Notes: a model not told the origin generated them from the sequence alone. Shown: positions 41,801 to 50,817, counted from the stretch's first letter. The stretch is 64,000 nucleotides of DNA from Marinobacter sp. Arc7-DN-1 (GCF_003441595.1 NZ_CP031848.1:682001-746000); one strand, 5' to 3'. Numbers and translations: made by a program.

Positions 41801-44308
41801 ACGACCGCGTCGCTATCCCAAGCGCTCGGTACGCTGGAGCACGGTGAGTCTCCTCTGCCAAGATTACGGGTACGACCGCTCAATGCCCTGCCACCGATCA
41901 GCTCGCCGTCACTCCCGCCCCTGCCACCTCTGCGTTTCGATAACGGCCATGGCGGCTTCACGCCCGATGGCCGGGAATACGTAATCACGGTCAGTCATCG
42001 CTCGCCGACACCAGCACCCTGGATCAACGTGCTTGCTAACCCGACCTTCGGCTCGATCCTATCGGAATCCGGCGGCGGCTTCAGCTGGTACCAGAACAGC
42101 GGCGAAAACCGTCTGACGCCCTGGCGCAACGACCCTACTCTGGATGAGCCGGGGGAATGCCTCTACCTGCGGGATGAGGAGACGGGCGCCTTGTGGGCAC
42201 CGACCTCCAACCCGGTGCCCCATGAGTCCACTTACCGAGTCAGCCATGGCGCCGGTTACACCCGCTTTGAACATATCCGCCATGACATCGAGAGTCGGAT
42301 GACCGTCTTTGTACCGCCCGACGACTCACTCAAGATCGTCCAGGTAACCCTTCGCAACCGCTCGGACCGGCAGCGGCGCCTGACGCTGACTTACTACGCT
42401 GAATGGGTTCTGGGCACCCGCCGGGAAGATACCAGTCAGTATATCCAGCCGGCTTTCCTTGCCGAGCAGCGCGCGCTGATCGCAGCCAACCCCTATAACC
42501 CCGACTGGCCCGAGCAAATCGCCTTTCTCGCCACCGACACTCCCGTCCACGGCTACACCACCGACCGCAGCGAATTCCTGGATCGCCAGCGCGGTCTTGA
42601 GAAGCCGGCCGCTTTAAAGCGGGTGGGTTTGACCAACCGCGTTGAACCGGGACGCGACCCCTGTGCCGCGCTTCAGGTGCATGTGGATCTGCTGGCATCC
42701 GGCGAGCAGACTGTGACCTTCTTCCTTGGCGCCGAAAACAGTTTCGATGCCGCCCTGGCGCTGCTCAACCAGTACCAGCAGCCTGACGCCGTCGCCAACG
42801 CATGGGAAGCCACCAACCAATACTGGGAGCAGGCACTGGGCGCGCAGACATTATCCTGCCCGGACGACGGTGTTGCTTTCATTTTCAATCGTTGGCTGCT
42901 CTACCAGACCCTGGCCTGCCGTATCCACGGTCGCAGTGGCCTCTACCAGTCCAGCGGCGCGTTCGGTTTCCGCGATCAACTGCAGGACTCCATGGCCATG
43001 CTGCATGCCCGGCCGGATGTCTGCCGTGCCCAGATTCTTGCCGCCGCCGCCCGCCAATTCCCCGAAGGCGATGTTCTGCATTGGTGGCATCCACCTCACG
43101 CCCGGGGAGTCCGCACACGGATTTCCGATGACCTGGTTTGGCTGCCCCTGGTGGTCAGCGAATACCTGGAGACCACCGGTGACACCGGGCTACTGGACGA
43201 ACCCGTGCCCTGGCTTGTGGGGGATCCGCTGGCCGACAACGAGGCGGAACGGTATGCGCAGTTTGAATCTTCAACGGCCACCAGTTCGTTGTACGACCAC
43301 TGCTTGCGGGTACTGGAGCGTGCTAACCGCCTGGGCCCCCATGGGCTGCCCCTGATTGGCGGCGGGGACTGGAATGACGGCATGAATCGTGTCGGCCTGG
43401 GTGGGCGCGGCGAAAGTGTCTGGATGGGCTGGTTCCTGATTCAGGCCCTTCAGCGCTTCGCGCAGGTCTGTACTGGACGGGGCGACCAGGCCACGGCGGA
43501 CAATCTCAGCGCCCGGGCAGCCGGTCTGGCCGACGCCCTTCATCAGCAGGCCTGGGACGGAGACTGGTATCGGCGGGCTTACTACGACGACCAGACTCCG
43601 ATGGGTTCCGCGGGGCAGAAGGCATGCGAGATTGATTCCATTCCCCAGTCCTGGGCGGTTTTATCCGGCGTTGCCGAACCCGACCGTACCCGAAGCGCCA
43701 TGACAGCAGTCTGGGAGCGACTGGTCAGGACGGATCCGGGCCAGGTGCTTCTGTTTACGCCACCGTTCACCGGCCGGGGTCAGGGCCAGCCTGACCCCGG
43801 CTATATCGCCGCCTATCCACCGGGTGTGCGTGAAAATGGCGGTCAATATACCCATGCGGCCTGTTGGGTCGGGCTGGCATTCGCGGCCCTGGGCGATGCC
43901 GAGCGCGCCAGCGCTGTGCTGGACTGCCTGAACCCGGTCAGACACGGGGATTCCGCGGAGCGGATCGCGCACTATCAGGTGGAACCCTACGTGCTGGCCG
44001 CCGACATCTACGGCGAGCCTCCCCATGTCGGGCGCGGTGGCTGGACCTGGTACACCGGCTCCGCCGGCTGGCTCTACCGTTTTATTCTCGAAGGTATTCT
44101 CGGAATCCGGCGCGTGGGCAATAACCTGCGGGTGTCGCCATGCCTGCCGCCACACTGGCCGGGATACACCCTGGACTACCGCTTCGGCAAGAGCGTCTAC
44201 CACATCACGGTACAACGCCGCACCGAATCAACGTCCGACATCGACGGACCCAGCTGCATCGCACTTCAGGATGATGGGGCCGAGCATGCAGTCGTGATTG
44301 ATGTATGA
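35801..44308 (+). CDS. NdvB/ChvB-type cyclic beta-glucan synthase
   Basis: A 2835-residue membrane enzyme, essentially the length of rhizobial NdvB and Agrobacterium ChvB. Order: soluble N-terminus; membrane helices near 330-377; a GT domain (about 400-700) with 'VITLDADTLLPVDGARRL', 'VLSHDLFEG' and 'LHRWIRGDW'; helices near 740-775 and 855-890; a glucoamylase-like domain around 1290-1530; and two GH94-type N-terminal modules and a GH94 catalytic domain (about 2330-2700) with 'GGGDWNDGMNRVG'. Such enzymes initiate, elongate, trim by phosphorolysis and cyclise beta-1,2-glucans from UDP-glucose. Expression is coupled to the upstream Usp gene. A role in envelope and stress adaptation is likely; ring size and linkage cannot be predicted. 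Confidence 0.93.
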   Translation: MALHNEKSRRPDGSADAGETLSDEPGAQQSPWTAIGPGTRQAHRTLGETLSRYAHQLDRIHLELYTLRSDLSAAAPWIDWYIDNEYLIRRVLRMLRRDLSADFVAHLPILVSGPLAGPTRVQEMARVALERSEQRFDDNVLEAMVLEQKDTAPLNTAELWALPLLLRYQALMLVMETVQQRSIDLASRDSHRGMVDVESRDVVADGILTLHRLERTNWQGFFERTSQVEALLRQDPAGAYGRMDFSTRNRYRTRIEQLARRSKTDELAVARCVLSLARDAREVARAFTPASGHIGYFLLGEGYRILERQIDVRPDRVGQLKRWLARHRQPLYFGCLSLTALILFAIPTAYAFIQGGLWQALPVTLVVAVPALVLASILVNWLATLTVPARVLPKLDFTDGIDADHKAVVCMALLIGRKEDIQGAIDQLERHYLANPDNQLRFGLLTGLFDAAEETTPRDKGLLARLRAGIASLNEHYNDDGHAPFFWMHRSRSLNPQDAIWMEWERKRGKLKEFNHYILTGERGSFTDMAGDVEWLRQARYVITLDADTLLPVDGARRLVGTIAHPLNQPVWDEETGVIRSGYSILQPRIEINPMTATRNIFTRIFSGDRGLDLYTLAVSDAYQDLFGEGIFTGKGLYHVAAFEASLRNAVPEGTVLSHDLFEGIHGRTALVSDIVMYEEYPPEYLSFGRRLHRWIRGDWQLVPWLWPTVPTETGERRPNRLSGLHRWQLVHNLLRSLQAPWLLLLLLLGWFALPGSPLHWTALAMLTLLVPSLTGIVGLAHATVRRRRAAQQIQNLKGDLKRWLLVVAFLPQEAALTLDAVIRSLYRSRVSHRRLLEWAPAALEAGRTGTSTPWKYWRAMWAGPVSALVITPLLAASTPMTLIYAIPILLLWLVSPQIAFLARRDRKPPVEKIRAEDRTHLRRLARRTWYFFERFVGPEDHWLPPDHFQEEPKGVVAHRTSPTNIGLLLVSNLTAYDMGYVDAQELVIRSRNTLRSMENLPSFRGHIHNWCDTHHLTTLPPAYVSTVDSGNLLGSLLALKQGLTGLEDDPVWRFNQFEGLLDAIGVLEDSLRDHPGTAPRRHLARALADIRKRVMDVRLAPRQWPGLIETLANRLVKGLDPAVQEVLLETPSLPPEVLADMGLWLERSHHHLERMFQSRDQFLPWWSAPDTWPTIDKGELTPEQYGAWLSLEQSLLQPPTFHELTTLESRLQPLIEQLTAPSRDGALTTSLQRWLQPLAGKFNQAAEAASSLLVTAQQLADTCEGWFDNTDMAFLYDREKKVFRIGYNVDLGKLDDNAYDLLASEARLASFLAIAKGDVSAHHWVHLGRPLTREQGQPLLLSWSGTMFEYLMPQLLMREPATTLLGLSARGAIDHQIRYATSRGLPWGISESGYYLLDGAQNYAYHAFGVPELSLRSNKGIEDWVIAPYATFLALFWRPKAAFDNLRHLEKLGMLGRYGFFEALDYTERRMDVGSSYSIVRSYMAHHHGMSLISLGISLSPQHAISRFSRDPRVEACELFLQERIDLDADIEYPTHSEEEDSVRGTQEAPSITPWEIPLDSPTPRVHLLSNGRLNVLASSWGGGGTNWKSDAITRWRPDSTLERWGNWLYVQDLGSRDIWSIPRAPAKGQGLREHVRFHSHCAEYQRHDQSLIQTLEITVSPWHDVELRRVTITNHGDQSRHLRFTSYAEIVLADPRADSQHPAFGNLFVHSEYVSARSLLLFERRTRDPDDQAPVVGEVIMGLSGVLTPDAMETDRAAFLGRGGSIAHPRALETGEVLSGSLGYTLDPVAVLQKTIHIEPGTSIQLAFLRIVGDSRDDVLATATRFAYWPRVQRTFDEGQAQASRELWRSKLSSDEFRALTAVTSALLYNQPKLRAPVPILAANRLQQANLWGVGISGDFPIVLVRIGREADLETAHLLLKIHSFWRKRNFKVDLILLNTGDTGYEGTTQDTVRRLLAQHNAEPFVGSRGGVYPLTADALGKEEVVLLQTAANVVLDATTASLSQALGTLEHGESPLPRLRVRPLNALPPISSPSLPPLPPLRFDNGHGGFTPDGREYVITVSHRSPTPAPWINVLANPTFGSILSESGGGFSWYQNSGENRLTPWRNDPTLDEPGECLYLRDEETGALWAPTSNPVPHESTYRVSHGAGYTRFEHIRHDIESRMTVFVPPDDSLKIVQVTLRNRSDRQRRLTLTYYAEWVLGTRREDTSQYIQPAFLAEQRALIAANPYNPDWPEQIAFLATDTPVHGYTTDRSEFLDRQRGLEKPAALKRVGLTNRVEPGRDPCAALQVHVDLLASGEQTVTFFLGAENSFDAALALLNQYQQPDAVANAWEATNQYWEQALGAQTLSCPDDGVAFIFNRWLLYQTLACRIHGRSGLYQSSGAFGFRDQLQDSMAMLHARPDVCRAQILAAAARQFPEGDVLHWWHPPHARGVRTRISDDLVWLPLVVSEYLETTGDTGLLDEPVPWLVGDPLADNEAERYAQFESSTATSSLYDHCLRVLERANRLGPHGLPLIGGGDWNDGMNRVGLGGRGESVWMGWFLIQALQRFAQVCTGRGDQATADNLSARAAGLADALHQQAWDGDWYRRAYYDDQTPMGSAGQKACEIDSIPQSWAVLSGVAEPDRTRSAMTAVWERLVRTDPGQVLLFTPPFTGRGQGQPDPGYIAAYPPGVRENGGQYTHAACWVGLAFAALGDAERASAVLDCLNPVRHGDSAERIAHYQVEPYVLAADIYGEPPHVGRGGWTWYTGSAGWLYRFILEGILGIRRVGNNLRVSPCLPPHWPGYTLDYRFGKSVYHITVQRRTESTSDIDGPSCIALQDDGAEHAVVIDV

Positions 44309-44350
44309 CGCGTGGTGGGAACCAGACTTATATTTCAATCACCTGCACAG

Positions 44351-45358
44351 TCAGACTCGGTAAAAATCCCGATACCAGTCCACAAAGTTGGCAATACCTT
44401 CTTCAACCGTGGTCGATGGCTTGTAGCCCACATCTGCGATCAGGTCATCAACATTGGCGTAGGTGGCTGGCACGTCGCCGGGCTGAAGGGGCAACAGCTT
44501 TTTCTCGGCTTTTTTCCCGATCCGCTGTTCAATAATTTCGATAAAGCGAGACAGCTCCACCGGATTGTTACTGCCAATATTGTACAGGCGATAAGGTGCT
44601 TTGCTCGTGCCCGGATCAGGGGTTTCGCCACTCCAGCCCTGATTTGGCCCGGCTACGTGGTCCAGGGTGCGGATCACGCCCTCCACGATGTCATCAATGT
44701 AGGTGAAATCCCGGCGGTGGTGGCCGTGATTGAAGACATCGATGGGTTCACCGGCCAGAATCTTCCTGGTAAAGATGAACAGTGCCATATCCGGCCGGCC
44801 CCAGGGGCCGTAGACCGTGAAGAACCGAAGGCCGGTGGTCGGCAGGTTGTACAGATGGCTGTAGGTGTGTGCCATGAGCTCGTTGGCCTTCTTGGAGGCT
44901 GCGTAGAGACTCAGGGGGTGGTCCACATTGTCATGCACCGAGAAGGGCATGGTCTCGTTGGCACCGTATACGGAGCTGCTGGAGGCGTACACCAGGTGTT
45001 TCACACCGTTGTGACGGCAACCCTCGAGGATGTTCATGAAGCCAACCAGATTGGCGTCCACATAGGCGTTCGGATTCTCGATGGAGTAACGTACCCCGGC
45101 CTGCGCCGCCAGATGCACTACCCGCTCCGGCTTTTGCCTGGCAAAGAGCGCTTCCATGGTGGCCCGGTCAGACACATCCTCGCGGACTTCGGTAAAGCCC
45201 GCTTTGCTGGTCAGCCGTTCCAGGCGAGCTTCCTTCAGGTTCACATCGTAATAATCATTGACGTTATCAACGCCAATGACCTCATCACCCCTGTCCAGCA
45301 GCCGGTGAGCCAGGTGTGATCCAATAAAGCCCGCAGTACCGGTTACGAGAATCTTCAA
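44351..45358 (-). CDS. NAD-dependent nucleotide-sugar epimerase (UDP-glucuronate 4-epimerase-like)
   Basis: A 335-residue extended short-chain dehydrogenase. '[20 protein letters not shown]' is the NAD-binding GxxGxxG fold, 'YASSSSVYG' and '[10 protein letters not shown]' supply the catalytic Ser and the Tyr-Lys pair, and '[18 protein letters not shown]' matches the UDP-glucuronate 4-epimerase/CapI group. The start is a TTG at 45358, chosen because AAGGAGA lies seven bases upstream and the protein then begins at the Rossmann fold. It would provide UDP-galacturonate or a related sugar for surface polysaccharides. It converges on the glucan synthase gene with a 42-base gap. Confidence 0.85.
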   Translation of the reverse strand: MKILVTGTAGFIGSHLAHRLLDRGDEVIGVDNVNDYYDVNLKEARLERLTSKAGFTEVREDVSDRATMEALFARQKPERVVHLAAQAGVRYSIENPNAYVDANLVGFMNILEGCRHNGVKHLVYASSSSVYGANETMPFSVHDNVDHPLSLYAASKKANELMAHTYSHLYNLPTTGLRFFTVYGPWGRPDMALFIFTRKILAGEPIDVFNHGHHRRDFTYIDDIVEGVIRTLDHVAGPNQGWSGETPDPGTSKAPYRLYNIGSNNPVELSRFIEIIEQRIGKKAEKKLLPLQPGDVPATYANVDDLIADVGYKPSTTVEEGIANFVDWYRDFYRV

Positions 45359-45406
45359 GTGTCTCTCCTTTGAACGAAATGCCGGCCTTTGAACCAAACG
45401 GCGATG

Positions 45407-46144
45407 TCAGAATGAAACGCCCGCACTCACAAACGGCCCGCCAATTTCCACATCCAGCCGGTCGTTGCCATCTTCGTAATCGATGGACATCTGGCGATAG
45501 CCGGCCCGGAACCGCAGAACTGCCATTTCATACTGGCCGTAGGCGTTGAAATCAAGGAGCGAATCGCCGTTATAGCTGATGAAGTTGCCTTCCGCGCCCA
45601 CCGATACGCCGGTGAACGGCAGATCGAAGCGGGCAGCGAGATAGCCCATGGGGATAACGGCATCAACTTTGGTTTCGCTGGGATTAAAGTTGCCGTCAAC
45701 GTCCCGAACGACAAGCTCACCGGAAAGATCCCTCGCGGTGAGGCCAAGATCCAGGTTGACCCAGTTATCCAGCACTTCGTAATACAGGGTCAGATCCAGC
45801 TGCTCAAGATCGAAATCGGACTGGACCGGGACATTGCCGGGAATGTCAATAAAGCCCGAAGTACCCAGTTCACCACGACCACTCTGTTCAACCAGCGTGT
45901 AGTTTAACCGGATATTCGGCAATACCGGAACCGGATGCTCCAGGTACAGCGAGGCGTTGGCAGTGGAATCGCCGCCCAGGTTCAGGTCGTTTTCGACATC
46001 GACCACGTCGTTGTTCGTCGCAGCCTTACCAGACAGATCCGAATCCCAGTAACTTACACTGGCCCCCAGACCAACCACGTCCGCCTGGGACAGAGGGGCC
46101 ACCAGGACCAGCGAACCGCCCACAGCAAGCATCAGTTTACGCAT
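45407..46144 (-). CDS. Outer-membrane beta-barrel protein of the TIGR04219 type
   Basis: A 245-residue outer-membrane protein with a signal peptide (cleavage after 'LSQA', about 21), then 'VVGLGASVSYWDSDLSG', 'ASLYLEHPVPVLPNIRLNYT' (the family hallmark of EHPVP-LPN) and a C-terminal strand 'IGGPFVSAGVSF' ending in Phe. Function is unknown; it may be a small porin-like or structural barrel. It lies 48 bases upstream of the epimerase on the same strand and just downstream of purC. Confidence 0.85.
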   Translation of the reverse strand: MRKLMLAVGGSLVLVAPLSQADVVGLGASVSYWDSDLSGKAATNNDVVDVENDLNLGGDSTANASLYLEHPVPVLPNIRLNYTLVEQSGRGELGTSGFIDIPGNVPVQSDFDLEQLDLTLYYEVLDNWVNLDLGLTARDLSGELVVRDVDGNFNPSETKVDAVIPMGYLAARFDLPFTGVSVGAEGNFISYNGDSLLDFNAYGQYEMAVLRFRAGYRQMSIDYEDGNDRLDVEIGGPFVSAGVSF

Positions 46145-46175
46145 GACACATCCTTAAAATTGATTTCGGTTTCAA

Positions 46176-46889
46176 TCAGTCGAACTGGATTCCCAGACGG
46201 TGTCCGACTTCCTCATAAGTTTCTATAACGTCACCTAGGCCCTGGCGGAAGCGATCCTTGTCCATTTTCTTGCGGGTTTCCCTGTCCCAGATGCGGCAGC
46301 CGTCAGGGCTGAACTCATCACCCAGAACAATTTGCCCGTTGCTGCGTCCAAACTCGAGCTTGTAGTCAACCAGTAACATGCCGCCCTGCTCGAACAGAGA
46401 CTTCAGAACATCGTTAACCCTTTGGGTAAGTTCTTTCATCCGGGCCAGCTCATCGGCGGTTGCCCAGCCAAAGCTGACCGCCAGAGACTCGTTGACCATC
46501 GGGTCGTGGAGCGCATCGTTCTTGAGAAACAGCTCGTAGGTGGGCGGATTCAGCTCCCGGCCCTCTTCCACACCCAGGCGCCGGCAAAGACTTCCGGCGG
46601 AAATGTTGCGAACCACACACTCAACCGGAATCATGTCCAGTTTTTTTACCAGGGATTCGGTGGAAGACAGCAACCCTTCGAAATGGGTAGGCACACCCGC
46701 TGCTTCCAGTTTTTCCATGATGAACGCATTGAACCTGTTGTTCACCATGCCCTTTCGGTTCAGCTGTTCCTTTTTCTCGCCGTCAAAGGCGGAAGTGTCG
46801 TCACGGAATACCAGCACAAAGCGTTCGGGATCGTCCGTCCGATAGACGGATTTTGCCTTGCCGGCATAGAGTTCTTCGCGTTTTTCCAT
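46176..46889 (-). CDS. purC: SAICAR synthetase PurC
   Basis: A 237-residue ATP-dependent ligase that joins aspartate to CAIR in purine synthesis. '[17 protein letters not shown]', '[16 protein letters not shown]', '[17 protein letters not shown]', 'VDYKLEFGR' and '[13 protein letters not shown]' are all conserved. The start at 46889 (GGAG nine bases upstream) gives the normal N-terminus; a longer frame to 47036 runs into the bamC gene and is rejected. It follows bamC and dapA on the same strand, a common pseudomonad arrangement. Confidence 0.97.
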   Translation of the reverse strand: MEKREELYAGKAKSVYRTDDPERFVLVFRDDTSAFDGEKKEQLNRKGMVNNRFNAFIMEKLEAAGVPTHFEGLLSSTESLVKKLDMIPVECVVRNISAGSLCRRLGVEEGRELNPPTYELFLKNDALHDPMVNESLAVSFGWATADELARMKELTQRVNDVLKSLFEQGGMLLVDYKLEFGRSNGQIVLGDEFSPDGCRIWDRETRKKMDKDRFRQGLGDVIETYEEVGHRLGIQFD

Positions 46890-46907
46890 CAGAGGTTCTC
46901 CGGAAAG

Positions 46908-46926
46908 CGGCCGCATCAGGCGGCCG
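46908..46926 (-). terminator. GC-rich hairpin between bamC and purC
   Basis: CGGCCGC and GCGGCCG form a 7-bp stem around a 5-base loop just after the bamC stop. Read on the minus strand it is followed by CTTTCC, a weak T run, so it may only attenuate read-through into purC. Confidence 0.4.
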
Positions 46927-46935
46927 TTTTCTGAA

Positions 46936-48030
46936 TCAGTATAGGTAATCGAACAGTTGCGTGAGCAAATCCGACGCTGACCGGCTACCAGTGTAATCCG
47001 GCAGGCGCTCGGCGGAGATGACAATTGCATCATCACGCTGGCTCAGGTTCACCGTGTGGCTATGACGGGGTGCTTCCTTATCACGGAACCAGCTGAACCA
47101 GCCCGGACTGCGCTCGTCTTCGGTACGGAAATCAACCTGGAACCACCCTTCGCTGCGATTCAGGTCTACAATGGGGATACCGGAATCCGTAAGCGCGCGG
47201 CTGACTTCCGCCCAGGAGCGACCGTAGTCCAGCTCGACGCGGATAGCAACGGCCTCATCATTCTCCGAGATCAGGCGGACAACAGGATCCCTCACCATTC
47301 CTGCTGCGGCACGGGAAAAGGATTTGCTCTCTTCCCGGGCCCTGAGAAATTCGCCCATGTCCGCCAGCAGGCGTTTCTGCAAGGCCAGAACCTGCTCCGG
47401 GGGGGCGGATACGCCGGTCCAGGGAATCAGCTCGTCCGGCTGATCGGCAACTTCCAGCTTGCGCACCTGAACTTCCGTGGTTTTGCGCCGAACGCCGGGT
47501 GTTATGCGGACCTGAAGGACCACTTTCTGCTCACCGGCCGAGGGATCGTCAGACAATTCCACCAACTCACGGGCACGCTTGCTGAAGTTGGCCAGTTCAC
47601 TCTGCAGAATCCCCAGTTGCGGACTGTCGAAGCCAACGCCAAGACCGCGTTCTGCCAGATAGGTGTTCACCGCCGGCCAGATCCTTCCGGGCACATCGTT
47701 CACCAGCAGCCAGGCCCTGCCATCAAGCTCTTCGATAACATAATTCTCATCGAGGATATCGGAGGTCATATCCGGTGGCCGGGGAATGGCGGATGGATAC
47801 ATTTTGCTGGCGTCGGCCGATCTGACGTCACGGATTGGCATGGTCTGGCTGAAGCGGGAACCATCGGCCGTTTCCGGGAGTTCCAACGGTTGCCCTTCCT
47901 TCGCGTTTACATAACGCTCGGATCGGTCTTTAACCATACTGCATCCGGAAACTGTTGCTACAAGCAACAGTCCGGACAATACAACGGGTTTAAGCATGAA
48001 GGTATTACCGGTTCCTTGTAGAACCTGCAT
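46936..48030 (-). CDS. bamC: Outer-membrane assembly lipoprotein BamC
   Basis: A 364-residue lipoprotein of the BAM complex that inserts beta-barrel proteins. Lipobox 'TVSGC' follows a hydrophobic signal; the unstructured segment '[17 protein letters not shown]' is the part that binds BamD, then come two helix-grip domains ('[20 protein letters not shown]' and '[20 protein letters not shown]'). The start at 48030 is chosen for its GGAG seven bases upstream; the ATG at 47997 would give a shorter, more standard signal peptide and cannot be excluded. It is encoded 35 bases after dapA, as usual. Confidence 0.92.
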   Translation of the reverse strand: MQVLQGTGNTFMLKPVVLSGLLLVATVSGCSMVKDRSERYVNAKEGQPLELPETADGSRFSQTMPIRDVRSADASKMYPSAIPRPPDMTSDILDENYVIEELDGRAWLLVNDVPGRIWPAVNTYLAERGLGVGFDSPQLGILQSELANFSKRARELVELSDDPSAGEQKVVLQVRITPGVRRKTTEVQVRKLEVADQPDELIPWTGVSAPPEQVLALQKRLLADMGEFLRAREESKSFSRAAAGMVRDPVVRLISENDEAVAIRVELDYGRSWAEVSRALTDSGIPIVDLNRSEGWFQVDFRTEDERSPGWFSWFRDKEAPRHSHTVNLSQRDDAIVISAERLPDYTGSRSASDLLTQLFDYLY

Positions 48031-48065
48031 CAGGTCACTCCGGGTCGGGGACGATTTCAGCAAAC

Positions 48066-48944
48066 TCAGAGTACACCTGAGGCCTTGAGAGCATCTTCCA
48101 CTTCGTTGTGGAACTTTTCACTAAGCGGTGTCAGTGGCAGGCGAATGCCTTCCCCGATCATTTCCATTCGATGCAGTGCCCATTTTACGGGAATCGGGTT
48201 GGCCTCCAGGAACAGCTTCCGGTTGAGCGGCATCAGCAACTCGTTGAGCCGCTCTGTTTCCTCACGATTGCCTGCAATCGCCGCTTCGCACAGCTGCGAC
48301 ATACCCTTCGGAGCAACGTTAGCGGTAACGGAGACGTTGCCTTTGGCGCCGGCAAGCATCAGTTCCGCTGCTGTGGCGTCGTCGCCGGAGTAGACCGCAA
48401 GGCGCCCGTCCAGAGCTTCGATCAGTTCGGCACCGCGAGGGATGTTACCGGTGGCATCTTTGATGCCGACAATATTCGGGATATCCGCCAGCCGCAGTAC
48501 GGTCTCGTTCAGCATGTCACAGGCGGTCCGGCCCGGCACGTTGTAGAGCATCTGGCTCATGCCCGGGACGGCTTCGGCAATCGCCTTGAAGTGCCGGTAC
48601 AGGCCTTCCTGGGTCGGCTTGTTGTAGTATGGCACCACCAGCAGGCAGGCATCAGCACCCAGCTTATGGGCTTCGGTGGTCAGCTCAATGGCTTCACGGG
48701 TGCTGTTACCACCGGTACCCGCGATAACCGGAATCCGGCCGTTCACACGTTTGATGATGTGGCCGATAACCCGGCAATGCTCTTCCGGGTCAAGCGTTGC
48801 GGACTCACCGGTGGTACCGACAGCTACAATACCGTGCGTGCCGTTTTCAATATGAAAGTCTACCAGCTTGTCCAGATCCTCCCAGTGAATTTCACCGTCT
48901 GGATGCATGGGCGTGACCAGTGCGACAAGGCTACCCGTAATCAT
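48066..48944 (-). CDS. dapA: 4-hydroxy-tetrahydrodipicolinate synthase DapA
   Basis: A 292-residue TIM-barrel aldolase condensing pyruvate with aspartate semialdehyde, the first committed step to diaminopimelate and lysine. '[14 protein letters not shown]' (substrate Thr-Thr), 'YNVPGRT' (Tyr) and 'VGIKDATGN' (Schiff-base Lys) are in place. GGAG precedes the ATG at 48944. It is divergent from bcp with a 74-base gap and heads the dapA-bamC-purC unit. Confidence 0.97.
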   Translation of the reverse strand: MITGSLVALVTPMHPDGEIHWEDLDKLVDFHIENGTHGIVAVGTTGESATLDPEEHCRVIGHIIKRVNGRIPVIAGTGGNSTREAIELTTEAHKLGADACLLVVPYYNKPTQEGLYRHFKAIAEAVPGMSQMLYNVPGRTACDMLNETVLRLADIPNIVGIKDATGNIPRGAELIEALDGRLAVYSGDDATAAELMLAGAKGNVSVTANVAPKGMSQLCEAAIAGNREETERLNELLMPLNRKLFLEANPIPVKWALHRMEMIGEGIRLPLTPLSEKFHNEVEDALKASGVL

Positions 48945-49018
48945 AAAAGCTCCGTCCGAATAAAACCGATATGGTAATGTTGGGCACGAACTGACACAAG
49001 GGAATTAAAGGAGATGTC

Positions 49019-49486
49019 ATGCCATTCGTCGAGTTAAACAAACCTGTTCCGGATTTTGAAGCAGCGGCCACGGGCGACCAGACCATTCGCCTGGACGATC
49101 TCAAAGGGCGGAATGTCGTTATTTATTTTTATCCGAAGGACAACACGCCCGGCTGTACCACTGAAGGCCAGGACTTCCGGGACCGGATGAAACAGTTTGA
49201 GGAACTGGACACCGAGATCCTCGGGGTGTCGCGGGATGGGCTGAAAGCACACGAGAATTTCAGGGCAAAACACGAGTTTCCTTTCCACCTGATTTCCGAC
49301 AAGGACGAAGCATTATGCAAGCTCTTTGATGTCATCAAACTCAAAAAGCTGTATGGCAAGGAGTACATGGGGATCGACCGCAGCACCTTCCTGATCGATC
49401 AGGAGGGTGCGCTGAGAGCCCAATGGCGTGGCGTCAAGGTAAAGGGCCACGCGGATGAAGTGCTGGAGGCTGTGAAGGGGCTTTGA
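49019..49486 (+). CDS. bcp: Bcp-type peroxiredoxin
   Basis: A 155-residue thioredoxin-dependent peroxidase of the BCP/PrxQ group. The peroxidatic Cys46 sits in 'YPKDNTPGCTTEGQDF'. The resolving Cys five residues later, as in E. coli Bcp, is absent; the only other cysteine is Cys98 in 'DEALCKLF'. The protein may therefore work by the one-Cys or an atypical mechanism. It is cytoplasmic and reduces hydrogen peroxide and organic peroxides. It is divergent from dapA and converges on the PerM-like gene with seven bases between stops. Confidence 0.92.
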   Translation: MPFVELNKPVPDFEAAATGDQTIRLDDLKGRNVVIYFYPKDNTPGCTTEGQDFRDRMKQFEELDTEILGVSRDGLKAHENFRAKHEFPFHLISDKDEALCKLFDVIKLKKLYGKEYMGIDRSTFLIDQEGALRAQWRGVKVKGHADEVLEAVKGL

Positions 49487-49493
49487 ACGCCAT

Positions 49494-50579
49494 TCAGACC
49501 TTTTCGCTATCCGACGGAGGAAGGGAGTCCTTCACCGGCCAGGCGGAAAACACAGCCTTGAGCATGGTGGCGAGCGGAATGGCAAAGAAGACACCCCACA
49601 GGCCCCAGATGCCCCCGAAAAAGAGCACCGCCACGATGATGGCGACCGGATGCAGGTTGTTCACTTCCGAGAACAGCACCGGAACCAGCACATTGCCGTC
49701 CAGGGCCTGGATAATACCGTAAATGGCCATCAGCCAGATAAACTGGCTGCCCCAGCCGAAGGCAAACAGCGCGATTACCGCCACGGGAATTGTCACCACC
49801 GCGGCCCCGATGTAGGGAATCACCACGCTCAAGCCAACCAGCAGAGACAGCAGCGCGGCATAGGGCATGCCGAGCAGCTTGAAGGCAATGTAGGTTGCCC
49901 CGCCGACTATGAGAATTTCCAGCGCCTTGCCGCGAACATAATTGGCGCACTGCAGGTTTACCTCATGCCAGATCGTCAGCATCATCGGGCGCTGAGGCGG
50001 AAGCAGTTTGGCAATGGAGCCAAGCAGGACCTCCCGGTCTTTCAGGAAGAAAAACACCAGGATGGGCACCAGTACCATGTAGATCAGCAGCGCCACCAGA
50101 TCCGGAATACTGGACAGTGAAAAGGACACCAGCCATTGAGTGAACTGACCCACTTCGGTGCTGACCTGCTGGTAAACCGTACCGACAGCCTCTGATGAAA
50201 TAAGGTGTGGGTACTGCTCCGGCAACAGCTCAAGGTAGGACTGCAGCTCGCGGATAATCCGTGGTGCCTCCCCGGCCAGGGCGCTGAGCTGAGCCCAGAT
50301 CAGCGGCAGCAAGCCGAACAGAAAGCCCACAAGCACGCCAAGGAACACCAGGAACACACCGAGGATGGAGACCGTCTCGGGAATGCCGAGCCTGTTGAGC
50401 TTGGTGACCAGCCCCTGCAGAATAAAGGCGATGATGAGCGAAGCGATGGCCGGGGCCAGCATGGCACCAAACCAGATAACAAAGACCGTTCCTGTTACCA
50501 GAATCAGGAACAGGATAACTGCTTCTTCATCCGAGAAATATTTATGCGCGAGACCGCGTAATGTCCTGATCATTGACAA
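49494..50579 (-). CDS. AI-2E/PerM-family membrane permease
   Basis: A 361-residue inner-membrane protein with about seven helices and the family's typical C-terminal region 'GLSVVIPYIGAAVVTIPVAV' and 'YGIIQALDGNVLVPVLFSEV'. Family members include the AI-2 exporter TqsA, PerM and Na+/H+ antiporter-like proteins; the substrate here is unknown. It is followed upstream by a TusA-like gene on the same strand (10-base gap), a pairing common in gammaproteobacteria. Confidence 0.9.
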   Translation of the reverse strand: MSMIRTLRGLAHKYFSDEEAVILFLILVTGTVFVIWFGAMLAPAIASLIIAFILQGLVTKLNRLGIPETVSILGVFLVFLGVLVGFLFGLLPLIWAQLSALAGEAPRIIRELQSYLELLPEQYPHLISSEAVGTVYQQVSTEVGQFTQWLVSFSLSSIPDLVALLIYMVLVPILVFFFLKDREVLLGSIAKLLPPQRPMMLTIWHEVNLQCANYVRGKALEILIVGGATYIAFKLLGMPYAALLSLLVGLSVVIPYIGAAVVTIPVAVIALFAFGWGSQFIWLMAIYGIIQALDGNVLVPVLFSEVNNLHPVAIIVAVLFFGGIWGLWGVFFAIPLATMLKAVFSAWPVKDSLPPSDSEKV

Positions 50580-50589
50580 CTCCGAAATA

Positions 50590-50817
50590 TTAGCCGCCGC
50601 ACTTTATCACAAACCGGTATTGCCCGGCGGTTTCAGAGCTGCTCATCAGTGTATGCGGGGAAAGCTTCAAAAACGCCGGGATGTCCCGGGCAGAACCGGC
50701 GTCGGTAGCGATAACTTCCAGCTCCTCGCCGGGCGCCATGGTGTTCAGTTCCAGTTTGGTTTTCAGCAGCGGCATCGGGCAATGCAGCCCGGAGGCATCG
50801 AGGGATCGGTCAACCAT
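50590..50817 (-). CDS. TusA/SirA-family sulfur carrier protein
   Basis: A 75-residue protein with the TusA signature 'LDASGLHCPMPLLKTKLELN', where the Cys-Pro motif carries persulfide sulfur. It probably hands sulfur to a tRNA-thiolation or other sulfur-transfer pathway. Position next to the PerM gene rather than tusBCDE means it could be one of several paralogues, so the exact symbol is left open. Confidence 0.88.
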   Translation of the reverse strand: MVDRSLDASGLHCPMPLLKTKLELNTMAPGEELEVIATDAGSARDIPAFLKLSPHTLMSSSETAGQYRFVIKCGG

